Below, one piece after another: positions 15,561-23,849 of a stretch of DNA of 64,000 bases (position 1 is its first letter; the number at the start of each line of letters is the position of its first letter). The stretch lies in the NCBI GenBank assembly GCA_000432775.1, contig HF990347.1, positions 1-64,000 on the forward strand. Direction: 5' to 3'. This DNA comes from Alistipes sp. CAG:831 (lineage in GTDB: Bacteria > Bacteroidota > Bacteroidia > Bacteroidales > UBA932). The notes under the pieces were generated by a model. It had not been told where the DNA came from and did not search any database. It saw nothing but the letters and a program-made list of their open reading frames with translations. The translations under genes and the position numbers were made by a program.

Positions 15561-16984
15561 TATTCGCCCTCCCCAAATACATCAGTTCTGTTTAGTGCCA
15601 TTTGTCGCTCCAGTGCTTCGGCTTGCTCCTTGCTTATTTGCTCGTATTCCTTTTGTGCATTCTTCACAAGGTAGGAAAGTTCCAGAGTGGACTGCAAAGA
15701 GAGTGCGCCAGCCCCGTACTGTTTCAGGACATCGGCAAGCATTTCGCTCACATCATCACCGAAAGGCTCTTGAAACTCGTGTGTCAGCTTCAATGCCTCA
15801 TACTTGGATTTGTTTTTATAGTCAAGCACATTTCCCATGATCGAAAGCATGATACTTCCGTGCCTGTTCATGTAATCATCGTGGGTTTCCTTGCGTTTCT
15901 CTGCCTTGATAACAGCCAGAAGCATAACCTTTCGGATAGCCTTTGCGGAAAGGTTGCCCAGATTCTTCATGTTGTCAAAGTCAATGTTTGGCGTAAATGA
16001 CTTGGAAAGAATGTGCTTATCCAGACGCTCATACTCGTTAGCCTTGCTCTGTGAGGCTTGATCCCATGTAAGATACTCTATTTTTCCACCGTCTTTGAGG
16101 ATAAACAACTTAGCCTCATCCTCTGACTTTGGCAAAGAATTGAGGATTTCAGCCGTTGCCACCATAGCCGGGTTTGCAAAACGATCGTTCACATCTGCAT
16201 CCGTGCTTTCCAATGATTCCGACCGCTCGATCATTGCTTGTACTCCTGCGTGTTCCACCTCTTGCTCAAACAGAAGCACTGGTATTTTACCAACAGGGTT
16301 TTGAAGCACCGCAACCTCCCATCCGATATTTCCACGCTTTGCCCGGTATATGGTATCGGCTGTGTAAATATCCACATGGTAAACAGTCCTATTCCCTGCC
16401 TCTGTAAGATAATACCCCCATGCAAATGCTGTGAGCCGCTTATATTGATCCTTGACGGTGTAAATATCATCGCCATTTTTCTTGCATAACACATTCAGCA
16501 AAAGCCGTGGGTTATCTTCTTTATCCCTATACACATGGTATAGTATAGCCGCTGTTCCCTCCGATCCAGCCGCTCTTTTGGCTTCTCGTACACGGGCATT
16601 GAAGTGTACTTCATCATTCAAATTTTTGTAACTCTCAAATGCTTCATCCGTACCCTCTGAAAGTTGCCCCCATTTTACAGGTCTGCCATACAGGAACACC
16701 AATGCGATCTCATTGATAAACGGCTGGTAAGGGATAGGTATTTTCCACCTCTTGCTCCAGCGCAAAAAGTTCCCGTTCTTATCATACACCGCACGATCCT
16801 TTCTTTCCATAATCTTATGGCTGCTTACCTCATAATCACGTAGATTCTTGGTTGCGGCAATGGAATGATCGTACATCATTGTTAAGGCTCTTGATACATC
16901 CTTTGCATCCAGAAGTTCCGCAAAGCTCTGTTGGTAGCCAACAGCCGCTTTCACTTGGTTTGTAAGTACATTGAATAATCCCAT
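15560..16984 (-). CDS. Phage portal protein (SPP1 gp6-like)
   Basis: The 474-residue protein follows the large terminase. It has features of SPP1-type portals: an early IPIPYQPFINEIALVFLYGRPV, the wing/stem region GKIPVLLFEQEVEHAGVQAMIERSESLESTDADVNDRFANPAMV and a long C-terminal helix (LVKNAQKEYEQISKEQAEALERQM). Portals form the dodecameric DNA gateway of the head. Length agrees with the family. Confidence 0.88.
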   Translation of the reverse strand: MGLFNVLTNQVKAAVGYQQSFAELLDAKDVSRALTMMYDHSIAATKNLRDYEVSSHKIMERKDRAVYDKNGNFLRWSKRWKIPIPYQPFINEIALVFLYGRPVKWGQLSEGTDEAFESYKNLNDEVHFNARVREAKRAAGSEGTAAILYHVYRDKEDNPRLLLNVLCKKNGDDIYTVKDQYKRLTAFAWGYYLTEAGNRTVYHVDIYTADTIYRAKRGNIGWEVAVLQNPVGKIPVLLFEQEVEHAGVQAMIERSESLESTDADVNDRFANPAMVATAEILNSLPKSEDEAKLFILKDGGKIEYLTWDQASQSKANEYERLDKHILSKSFTPNIDFDNMKNLGNLSAKAIRKVMLLAVIKAEKRKETHDDYMNRHGSIMLSIMGNVLDYKNKSKYEALKLTHEFQEPFGDDVSEMLADVLKQYGAGALSLQSTLELSYLVKNAQKEYEQISKEQAEALERQMALNRTDVFGEGE

Positions 16985-16996
16985 ACTATTTTGAAT

Positions 16997-18430
16997 TTAC
17001 CCGGTTAAACCTAATCTTCGTTCTATATCGTCTGGTATCTCATACTCGTTGTAATCAAACCACGATCGCATGAGCATCATATCCCGCCAGTCCGGGGAAC
17101 ATCCCAAATCCTCTTTGATAGCCTCCTTTGGTTTCAGCTTCAAACTTCCGTCATCGTCAGGCTTCCATGTTTGCAGTTGTTCAAGTTCCCTCGCTATCTG
17201 CTCTTTGTCCGCTTGACTTACCAGATCCTCATTTATTCCCACATCAGAAGCGTTGATATGTTCCGCCAGTTTATAGCCGCATTGTGCTTGCAAGTTCTGG
17301 TAGTTCTCATCTTTCAAAGCACGGCTGTTGTTCACAAATCCCTGTATGTTGCAACTATCCACAACACCACCGCCCACACCGTCCTCATCCACAATACACC
17401 GATAGTTTGGTATTCGGTACTTCTTCTGGCATCGGATAATGTACGCTTGTATGTCTGTAGTCTTGCTTACGGGAAAACTCCTTATGTCTATGATATTCCA
17501 TCCGTCCCATACGGCTATCCTCGCATAGTCAGCACCGAAACGGGCAATATCTCCAGTTAGGTAGTGAGTGCCTGTTTTCTTGGCGATCCTGTTACCGAAT
17601 ATCGCCATGATAGCATCATGGGAACAAAGGGAATTTGGGTTATCGTCATACTCCCAGTTACCCTTAAACAGACGCTCGAACTTCACTTTATCAGAGGTCG
17701 TTTTCAATCCCTCTATGTAATCAGGATCAATAAACGGATTCTCTTGCACAAGGCACGATATGTAATACTTGTATTCTGGAAGTTTGCCAGTAGTGAAAGG
17801 CTTGTAAAACAAATCATACATCCAGTTCTTTTTGGGGTTGCAAGTGATAAACAGTTTGCGCCTTAGCCCGTATTCTTCATTCTTGAAACGCCCCACACGG
17901 GTTTTGAGGGTATCATAAGCACCGAAGTTTACTTCTCCACCCTCTTCAATCCAACCGCCCGTGAACTCAATAGATCCGTAACGCTCATACAGAGGATCAC
18001 CCGGCTTGTATTGCAAATCCAGAAAGTCAATGCGTGATCCGTTGTAGAACTCAATGTAGTTAAGGTTGGCATTGTACTTATAAAGCGTATCATTCACACC
18101 GTAACGGGCGCACACTTGGTAGAATGTTATCAGTGTGGATTGGGTTATACGCTTCAACTCCGCACGTCCTATAAACCACTTCGTGCCGGGGTAGCAAAGA
18201 CACATGAAGATAAGCCATGCCGCACCAGTCCACGACTTAGCACCACCAGCCGCACCACCATACAAGATTTCAACGTGTTCTGTATCGGTAAGAATGCGCA
18301 AAGCATCAGCTTGTTTGTCGTGCCTCTTACCGTCACGGCAAACAATGAAGTCGAAACAGCCACGCTTGAATAGCTCAACCTTGACTGCAAGACCAATAGG
18401 CACTGTTATCGCTTTACTACTTCTTGCCAT
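16997..18430 (-). CDS. terL: Terminase large subunit
   Basis: The 477-residue protein has a Walker A variant GGAAGGAKS (58-66), a Walker B-like segment GGWIEEGGEVN (about 166-176), a coupling motif FITCNPKKNWMY and an RNase H-like nuclease domain with YLTGDIARFGAD and CIVDEDGVGGGVVD. It powers packaging of concatemeric DNA into the prohead and cuts it. Both ATPase and nuclease halves look intact. The start overlaps the small subunit end by 14 bases. Confidence 0.95.
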   Translation of the reverse strand: MARSSKAITVPIGLAVKVELFKRGCFDFIVCRDGKRHDKQADALRILTDTEHVEILYGGAAGGAKSWTGAAWLIFMCLCYPGTKWFIGRAELKRITQSTLITFYQVCARYGVNDTLYKYNANLNYIEFYNGSRIDFLDLQYKPGDPLYERYGSIEFTGGWIEEGGEVNFGAYDTLKTRVGRFKNEEYGLRRKLFITCNPKKNWMYDLFYKPFTTGKLPEYKYYISCLVQENPFIDPDYIEGLKTTSDKVKFERLFKGNWEYDDNPNSLCSHDAIMAIFGNRIAKKTGTHYLTGDIARFGADYARIAVWDGWNIIDIRSFPVSKTTDIQAYIIRCQKKYRIPNYRCIVDEDGVGGGVVDSCNIQGFVNNSRALKDENYQNLQAQCGYKLAEHINASDVGINEDLVSQADKEQIARELEQLQTWKPDDDGSLKLKPKEAIKEDLGCSPDWRDMMLMRSWFDYNEYEIPDDIERRLGLTG

Positions 18431-18905
18431 CTTTCTTCATTGCGATCTTTTCAGTCAGAGCATTGTATTGCAATAGCTCTTCCGTACTCAATGCGGATAG
18501 ATCCACACTGTTTGTTGTCGTAACCTGTGCGTTCACATCACCCTCAATAGGCTGTGTTGCTTTGCCAAAGATCCTGTCAAAGATCATTTCAATAGTGAAT
18601 GTCCTACCATAGCGAATGTCTGAATTGATAGCCGAAACAATGTTAAGCACCCAAATAGGGGTGTCTTTGTTCGGCTGTCCGTTCTCATCCTTGATAAGCC
18701 TTTCAAGTTCATTAGGGCTACGCTCCATTAGAAAGCGGATCACATTGAAGTAATCCTCTTTCTCCAGTTCATGCCCTACGCTTTGCCCAATCAACTTCTT
18801 TAGCTGCTTATATAGCTTGGGCTTCCTGCCTCTGTTGTGAGGCTGGTTGTCTTTGGTGAAGCGTGTAGCCTTTCCATATTCTCCTATGTCCTTATTCCCT
18901 ACCAT
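18417..18905 (-). CDS. Putative terminase small subunit
   Basis: A 162-residue basic protein directly upstream of and overlapping terL. The N terminus is polar and basic (GKATRFTKDNQPHNRGRKPKLYKQLKKLIGQSV), like DNA-binding small subunits, and the rest is helical. Position is the main argument. It would bind pac or cos sites and load TerL. Confidence 0.7.
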   Translation of the reverse strand: MVGNKDIGEYGKATRFTKDNQPHNRGRKPKLYKQLKKLIGQSVGHELEKEDYFNVIRFLMERSPNELERLIKDENGQPNKDTPIWVLNIVSAINSDIRYGRTFTIEMIFDRIFGKATQPIEGDVNAQVTTTNSVDLSALSTEELLQYNALTEKIAMKKDGKK

Positions 18906-18915
18906 TAACCGATTA

Positions 18916-19314
18916 TTAACCGTTTGAGCCGCTCAACAATTCCGTCCTCTTCTTCTCTGCCTCTTCGTATGTCTTTGCCACAATCAAACAATCCTCTTCC
19001 CCGTACTCTTTGCCCTCTTCATCCAGATATATAGCCTCAATGGTGGTATCTACATTCCCATATTCAGGTTCATATCCGTTAAAACTGGTAGTTACCTTGT
19101 AGCCTTTGGTAAGTACCGGGAAAGCCGCTTTTTCTGCATCTGCCACGATATAATTTTCAACTCCTACTTTCAGGCTGTCACTAACAAGGAATAGAGGCAA
19201 CTGCCTAACTACCTCCTTGATTTTGTCGTACAATGAGATCTCCACACTTTCGGCTTCTGCACCTTGCGTGGAAACCTCAACATCGGAAAAATTATTCTGT
19301 TTACTAAAACTCAT
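18916..19314 (-). CDS. Hypothetical phage protein upstream of terminase
   Basis: About 132 residues from the ATG at 19314 (MSFSKQNNFSDVEVSTQGAE); an ATG at 19323 adds three residues. The product is acidic, with no recognised domain. It is the first gene after operator site D (19331-19347) and is likely co-transcribed with the terminase genes. Confidence 0.65.
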   Translation of the reverse strand: MSFSKQNNFSDVEVSTQGAEAESVEISLYDKIKEVVRQLPLFLVSDSLKVGVENYIVADAEKAAFPVLTKGYKVTTSFNGYEPEYGNVDTTIEAIYLDEEGKEYGEEDCLIVAKTYEEAEKKRTELLSGSNG

Positions 19315-19330
19315 CTTAATCATAGTTATC

Positions 19331-19347
19331 TGTGTTTATTGAACACA
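19331..19347. promoter_or_regulatory. Operator-like palindrome, site D
   Basis: TGTGTTTATTGAACACA, identical to site A. It lies 8 bases upstream of the 19323 ATG, at the head of the packaging operon. No clean TAnnTTTG box is visible beside it. Confidence 0.7.
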
Positions 19348-19360
19348 CTATAAAACCAAA

Positions 19361-19387
19361 AGAAAATCGGATATAATTTACCCGATT
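19361..19387 (-). terminator. Weak terminator after small gene 19407-19637
   Basis: Minus strand AATCGG, 11-base loop, CCGATT, then TTCTTTT. A short stem with a T-rich tail. Confidence 0.45.
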
Positions 19388-19406
19388 CCCTTTTCATTCG
19401 GTTATG

Positions 19407-19637
19407 TTAGGCTTTTTCTTGCGCTTGGTACTTCTTCCAATACCAATCTATCAAGTCATTGCCTTGCGCTTCCAGTTCCTCGTAAGCATCCTCTTCATCC
19501 AGAAGAGCGTTTGCTTTGTCAATTACTCCCATGAGCAACTGCTGCTGCTCTTCGGTGGCACTATGCACCTCAATTTCTCCGTTGAGTTGCTGTTGGATCA
19601 CCTCAATTTCCTTTTCTGTTAGTACAATCTTTTTCAT
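19407..19637 (-). CDS. Hypothetical acidic phage protein
   Basis: 76 residues from the ATG at 19637 (MKKIVLTEKEIEVIQQQLNG), helical and glutamine/glutamate rich. An upstream TTG at 19643 is less likely. A terminator-like hairpin follows. Similar small proteins with this opening are common in phages; role unknown. Confidence 0.6.
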   Translation of the reverse strand: MKKIVLTEKEIEVIQQQLNGEIEVHSATEEQQQLLMGVIDKANALLDEEDAYEELEAQGNDLIDWYWKKYQAQEKA

Positions 19638-19667
19638 TTTCAATATCTTTAGTCGTTACAAAATTAC

Positions 19668-20273
19668 TCATAATTTGTATTTCTTGGCTATGTTCTTAAC
19701 CGCTGTTGTGTATTTGTCGGACTTTCCATGTATGGCTTTCGTCACCGTTTCAGCCCAAAACTCACTAACATTTGTTGCGGCATACTTACCATAGCCAGAC
19801 TTCTTTTTATCCTTACGCCATTGGGTATATAGCTTGTTGATCTCCTTTCCTGCCGCCTTTTGCTTTGCACCCGTCATGTGTTGATTCCATGTTGCGTGTG
19901 CCAGTTCATGTGTCACTGTGTGTGCAATAGGCTTGTTTGTCTTGGTACTCCAACCGCTTGCATATCCTTTTCTATGCGAAGCCTCAATAGCACTTTTTGA
20001 CTGGTTGAAATGAGCCTTGTTAAGATACACCCCATCAGACTTCCCATTTACTGTTACGTGAACTCCGTATGTTCCTGCTGGCAAGTCTGCCAGTTTCACA
20101 CTTCTTTGCCTCACGCCCATCACAGCATGGTATCTGGAAATAGCTTCTTTTGTCGCCTTGTACGCTGCTGGATCTTTCATGTTCACCAACGGCTCTGGCT
20201 TTGATATTTTACCCTTGAAAGTGGCATCGCCCGGCTGTAAGCCTCCACGTGTTCCGCTTGAATTTCTACCCAT
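19668..20273 (-). CDS. Putative zinc metallopeptidase (HExxH) of the packaging region
   Basis: The start at 20273 (MGRNSSGTRGGLQPGDATFK) avoids a long overlap with the upstream gene; the product is 201 residues. It contains THELAHATW, an HExxH zinc site, followed by helices and VSEFWAETVTKAIHG, where E may be the third ligand. This layout is seen in phage-encoded zincin-like proteins linked to head morphogenesis genes. It may process virion or injected proteins, which is inferred. The nearest genes are ParB-DUF4417 upstream and terminase downstream. Confidence 0.65.
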   Translation of the reverse strand: MGRNSSGTRGGLQPGDATFKGKISKPEPLVNMKDPAAYKATKEAISRYHAVMGVRQRSVKLADLPAGTYGVHVTVNGKSDGVYLNKAHFNQSKSAIEASHRKGYASGWSTKTNKPIAHTVTHELAHATWNQHMTGAKQKAAGKEINKLYTQWRKDKKKSGYGKYAATNVSEFWAETVTKAIHGKSDKYTTAVKNIAKKYKL

Positions 20274-20278
20274 ATTCG

Positions 20279-21379
20279 TTACTTCTTTTTTGCGTTTATA
20301 AAATCGGTTACATACAGTAGCCCATGTTTCCGGCAAAACGCTTTCACTTCCTCACCACCTCCATAAACAAGTAGGTTAGGCTTTTCAAGCCCGGAAATCT
20401 CCTGCGCTACTTGGAGATCCGATTTAAGGCTTTCCATCCACCCGTCCAGCCCTCGTGTGGCAAAAGCATTATATCCTTTCGGAATCCCCATTTTGTTGTA
20501 CTCTATGAATTTGTGAGATACATTCAAATCAGCATACACCCTTATACCGCATTCTTGGAAGTAACGGGATAACCAACGCTTTTTGTAGATAAGCTGTAAT
20601 CCCCATGCTATAGGTGTCTGGTCATGGCAGCTACAATTCGGCTCTACCACCGCTTTGCAGCCACTTGTGAGCAAGTTTATCGGATCTTTGAAAAGAGCCT
20701 CAAACCTGTAATCATCCACATAGAAATGATAGGTTACTACATCTTTCCTCAATCTACTGTTAGCACCCCACGGAGATAACGGCAACTCCAGTTTCCCGGC
20801 TTGCATTTCCAGAAGCAAGTTAGGGATCTCAAAAATGTTGTCGCTCTCATACAGCACATCTTTGAACATTGATCGGTAAAAAGCCTCTTTGTCGTTCCCC
20901 TCATCGCTATCATCCTCTTGCTCATCATTCAGGGCATCATCTTCCGGCTCATCCTCTTCAACCGATTTCTTCTTTGACTTCTTCGGCTCTGTATCTTCCG
21001 GGATAGTAAGCCCCATAAAGTCAAAATCGGTGTCTTTCCAGACATCATCCACTTTCAGAGCATTAAAATCCCATTCCCCGTTATTGATATTGTCCCGGAT
21101 AATGATATTCTTCTCTTCATCTTCCGTTAGATCTGAATAAACGACTGTTGGAACTTCTTTCAGTTTCAATTTCTTTGCCGCTTTCAGCCGTTGGTTTCCT
21201 GCTATCACAACCAGTTTGCCAGTCCTGTCAGATAGCGTAATTGGTCGGTGCTTCCAGAACCCATAGATCTTGATACTATCCACCAGCCGATCCATATCGG
21301 CTTTCTTGATAGTTCTTGGATTGGTTTCCAGAAGTACCAATTCCGACAAAGGGCGATATGTTATCTCGCTACACTTCAT
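20279..21379 (-). CDS. ParB/Srx-domain protein with C-terminal DUF4417
   Basis: The ATG at 21379 has an AAGGAGG Shine-Dalgarno (21386-21392) and gives 366 residues. The N-terminal part (SEITYRPLSELVLLETNPRTIKKADMDRLVDSIKIYGF, then VVIAGNQRLKAAKKL) is a ParB nucleotide-binding fold. A highly acidic linker follows (about 115-160). The C-terminal half (YHFYVDDYRFEALFKDPINL...CSCHDQTPIAWGLQLIYKKRWL...GIRVYADLNVS) matches DUF4417. The fused protein is known from phages and plasmids but its role is not. A second, different ParB lies at 23850. Confidence 0.75.
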   Translation of the reverse strand: MKCSEITYRPLSELVLLETNPRTIKKADMDRLVDSIKIYGFWKHRPITLSDRTGKLVVIAGNQRLKAAKKLKLKEVPTVVYSDLTEDEEKNIIIRDNINNGEWDFNALKVDDVWKDTDFDFMGLTIPEDTEPKKSKKKSVEEDEPEDDALNDEQEDDSDEGNDKEAFYRSMFKDVLYESDNIFEIPNLLLEMQAGKLELPLSPWGANSRLRKDVVTYHFYVDDYRFEALFKDPINLLTSGCKAVVEPNCSCHDQTPIAWGLQLIYKKRWLSRYFQECGIRVYADLNVSHKFIEYNKMGIPKGYNAFATRGLDGWMESLKSDLQVAQEISGLEKPNLLVYGGGEEVKAFCRKHGLLYVTDFINAKKK

Positions 21380-21797
21380 CGTCAGCCTCCTTTTCTTCGT
21401 TTTCTTCCGCTTCCCCGGCATCGCTTACTGGAAGATTATCCAGATACTGATCCAGCCCGATAGACTTGCGGAAACGCTCTACAATGCGGCAAGGTATGAT
21501 ATAAATACGCTTCTTCATATAGAGGAAACGGCTATTGTCCGACACATCCACACCAACAGCATAGAACTTCCCACGGTAAGACAAAGGCAAAGGCAGCTTG
21601 TCATAAATAAACAAACGGCTTTCCTCAACCTTTGAAATGGTTGCACTCCTGTTATACTCGTTATTGAGGTAAATGTGCATCACATCACCTTTCTTCATGT
21701 TGTCCGCTGGCATCCACTTGTTTACAAAGTAGCCGCCCCATCTGACAAACAGAAACACAACCAGAACGGCAAGGCAAATCAAAACAATTCCAAACAT
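21369..21797 (-). CDS. Small membrane-anchored phage protein
   Basis: About 142 residues from the ATG at 21797. An N-terminal hydrophobic segment (FGIVLICLAVLVVFLFV) forms one membrane span without a lipobox. The rest looks cytoplasmic, with a small beta domain (KKGDVMHIYLNNEYNRSATISKV) and an acidic tail. It overlaps the next gene by 11 bases. It has its own promoter box TATCTTTG (21825-21832) and operator site E. Confidence 0.6.
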   Translation of the reverse strand: MFGIVLICLAVLVVFLFVRWGGYFVNKWMPADNMKKGDVMHIYLNNEYNRSATISKVEESRLFIYDKLPLPLSYRGKFYAVGVDVSDNSRFLYMKKRIYIIPCRIVERFRKSIGLDQYLDNLPVSDAGEAEENEEKEADDEV

Positions 21798-21824
21798 AGC
21801 TATCAATTTACTTGGTTAATGATA

Positions 21825-21832
21825 CAAAGATA
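21825..21832 (-). promoter_or_regulatory. Promoter -7 box TATCTTTG
   Basis: Minus strand TATCTTTG, matching TAnnTTTG, 27 bases upstream of the ATG at 21797. Operator site E lies immediately upstream. Confidence 0.65.
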
Positions 21833-21840
21833 TGAATTTA

Positions 21841-21857
21841 TGTGTTTAATGAACACA
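21841..21857. promoter_or_regulatory. Operator-like palindrome, site E
   Basis: TGTGTTTAATGAACACA, nine bases upstream of the TATCTTTG box, overlapping the expected -33 element. Confidence 0.75.
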
Positions 21858-21877
21858 CTTTTATGGATAAAAATAGC

Positions 21878-22318
21878 CTAATACCCGAAAACAAGCATAG
21901 CCGCATCCCTGCCATGCTCATTTGTCCGTTTGTCCCAACCTGTATAACGCTTGAAAGTTTCCTGTTTGAGCTTGGTTACATTCCTTTTTGGGGCAACCAT
22001 TTCAAACGAAACACCCAGATCTTTCAGGTAATCTTCCCAGATAGAGGCATCACGCTTCACAGATCCAACCCCTTGCAGCCTCTTCCGCTCTTCTTCTCTT
22101 GTCATTCTTTCAGTGCCGAACCAGTTTCTTTGCCTCGGATCTTCCACCCGGACACAAACCAGCTTTTCGCCAGTAGCCTTTTCTTGATCCGCATAGGCTT
22201 TCACTCGTTCCATAGCCTTATGGATAGGTAGGCTATCCACTTCCAATAGCCTACCTTTCTTGCTGTCCCATTCGGCATAACCTGTATTTGTTCCTGTATC
22301 TATGCCTATGTATATCAT
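21878..22318 (-). CDS. RuvC-like Holliday junction resolvase
   Basis: A 146-residue RNase H-fold nuclease. It begins MIYIGIDTGTNTGYAEWD, giving the first catalytic Asp at residue 7. Other landmarks are VCVRVEDPRQRNWFG, a middle helix and the C-terminal EHGRDAAMLVFGY. Phage proteins of this type resolve branched recombination or replication intermediates before packaging. It overlaps the next gene by 4 bases. Acidic residues expected for Mg2+ binding are present. Confidence 0.8.
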   Translation of the reverse strand: MIYIGIDTGTNTGYAEWDSKKGRLLEVDSLPIHKAMERVKAYADQEKATGEKLVCVRVEDPRQRNWFGTERMTREEERKRLQGVGSVKRDASIWEDYLKDLGVSFEMVAPKRNVTKLKQETFKRYTGWDKRTNEHGRDAAMLVFGY

Positions 22319-22704
22319 GCCTCTTCTTCTTGGTTGTTAGGTATCTCGTACAATATCACGCCTTTCATTTCCCTTGCATCCTTTCTTGGCTCAAACAGTT
22401 GCGCCATCAAAAGGTTATCCGGCAAAAACTTGTAGCGTATTTCCTTGATCAGCGGCAGACCTATAGGAACTTCGCTCATAATGTGCAAAGTCCAAAGGCG
22501 GTTATCTTCCCGTCTTACACTAACTATCGCAGACTTGTACAAGAAAGTGCCAGTCTTGTATTCTCCGTACTCATCGGAACACTCCACTTCCTTTTTTGCC
22601 GTTTCTTCCAGCATCTTAATGAATCCGGCATTAAGCCTTTTCTTACGTTTTGCCCAGTATTCCGGGTAAATCACTCTTGCATTCTTGCTTTCGTCAGTTT
22701 TCAT
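22315..22704 (-). CDS. Hypothetical phage protein in replication block
   Basis: A 129-residue protein (MKTDESKNARVIYPEYWAKR) with a C-terminal half of strands (GTFLYKSAIVSVRREDNRLWTLHIMS). It overlaps the RuvC-like gene by ATGA, which suggests a link to recombination. The family is common in Bacteroides phages to my recollection but unnamed. Confidence 0.65.
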   Translation of the reverse strand: MKTDESKNARVIYPEYWAKRKKRLNAGFIKMLEETAKKEVECSDEYGEYKTGTFLYKSAIVSVRREDNRLWTLHIMSEVPIGLPLIKEIRYKFLPDNLLMAQLFEPRKDAREMKGVILYEIPNNQEEEA

Positions 22705-22705
22705 A

Positions 22706-23032
22706 TCATTCTTGGTTTTTAATTGATACCCTTATAGACGCTTTAGTTTCTACATCAACTAAGTATTGCGCATACATATCTCCGTGTTCCTCTTGGAATC
22801 TGGCTTTGTCGAAATTCTTGCGCTTAGACGGTGCAATGTAGGATATTCGTATTCTCTCATTTTCCGCTTTCTTTAGATCATGCGTCTGCATAAGTTCCAA
22901 CATCTTATCCTGTATCTGCCTCTTCCGATCCTCCAGCCTTGCTATATCCGCATCCAGAGAAATATACTCATCCTGTAGTTCAAGAAGATCATCCGGCATC
23001 GGCTCAAATGTCTTTTCTTTCTTCTTTGCCAT
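22706..23032 (-). CDS. Short coiled-coil phage protein
   Basis: A 108-residue product with an N-terminal coiled coil (LLELQDEYISLDADIARLEDRKRQIQDKM) and a C-terminal part with RIRISYIAPSKRKNFDKARFQEEHG. This pattern is common in siphophage replication modules but has no assigned role; a distant likeness to nuclease inhibitors (Gam-like) is possible and unproven. Confidence 0.65.
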   Translation of the reverse strand: MAKKKEKTFEPMPDDLLELQDEYISLDADIARLEDRKRQIQDKMLELMQTHDLKKAENERIRISYIAPSKRKNFDKARFQEEHGDMYAQYLVDVETKASIRVSIKNQE

Positions 23033-23034
23033 AA

Positions 23035-23607
23035 TCAGACTTTGTAAGGTGAAACAATATCATAAATAGCCTTGCATATCTCAATATCATAGAGCGCATC
23101 ATGCAAGCGGTTAGGATCTACATTAATGCCCAGAAACTTAGCAACCGTCCCCTGTTTGAAATTCTCCATTTCAGCACGATTTGCAGCAAGGTACGGAGTG
23201 GCAAGAACCATCACATCAATAGAATTGCTCCAGAACCACGAACCAAAATACTTATCTCCGTTCTGTAAGAACCATGCCCGGAGAAACTGGTTATCAAATG
23301 AAGCGTTGTTGTACCCGGCAAGAAAGAACTTATCCTGCTTGTTGTACTTATCCACATACTTTGCCAGCATATCCACAAATTGCTTATACACTTCGCCCAT
23401 AGGTGGGTAAGCCATTATTTGCTCCTTTGTCACTCCTGCCACATCCAGAGCCTCCTGTACTATTTCAGCTTTTGGATTGGGCTGTACATGGTAATTGAAA
23501 CTTTCACGGATTTCACCGTCAATCACTACCATACCGCTTATCTGGTGAATGCCGTGCCGATTCACCAAAGTACCTGTAGTTTCTAAGTCAAAAAATAATG
23601 TTTTCAT
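23035..23607 (-). CDS. DEDDh 3'-5' exonuclease (DnaQ-like)
   Basis: The ATG at 23607 gives 190 residues beginning MKTLFFDLETTG, the ExoI DxE motif. ExoII is AGYNNASFDNQFL and ExoIII is LHDALYDIEI, with His and Asp of the DEDDh type. It should degrade single-strand 3' ends of DNA or RNA in proofreading, recombination or host takeover. It is in the minus-strand replication block. Confidence 0.85.
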   Translation of the reverse strand: MKTLFFDLETTGTLVNRHGIHQISGMVVIDGEIRESFNYHVQPNPKAEIVQEALDVAGVTKEQIMAYPPMGEVYKQFVDMLAKYVDKYNKQDKFFLAGYNNASFDNQFLRAWFLQNGDKYFGSWFWSNSIDVMVLATPYLAANRAEMENFKQGTVAKFLGINVDPNRLHDALYDIEICKAIYDIVSPYKV

Positions 23608-23617
23608 ATAGAGTAAA

Positions 23618-23848
23618 TTAAAATGGTAAATCACCGTCAGACGGTCGGCAATCCCGAACCGTAAACTTATTCACTTCAAACGACTTTATCGTGCAAAGCA
23701 CATAAGCCTTTTTTCCTGTGCTTTCGGCAAGTCTTTTTGCTTCTTTTTCTGCATCTTCCGGGTGAAAATGCTTAAAATTCGGAGTGTTTCCACCATCAAC
23801 AAACACCATGTAAAACGGGATCTCCTTGCAATTCTCTTTCTCGCTCAT
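23618..23848 (-). CDS. Hypothetical phage protein
   Basis: A 76-residue protein with YMVFVDGGNTPNFKHFHPEDAEKEAKRLAESTGKKAYVLCTIKSFE, an alpha-beta module of the kind seen in small phage proteins (HxxPxxAxxEAxRLA). It is between ParB and the exonuclease with almost no spacing. Function unknown. Confidence 0.65.
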   Translation of the reverse strand: MSEKENCKEIPFYMVFVDGGNTPNFKHFHPEDAEKEAKRLAESTGKKAYVLCTIKSFEVNKFTVRDCRPSDGDLPF

Positions 23849-23849
23849 A

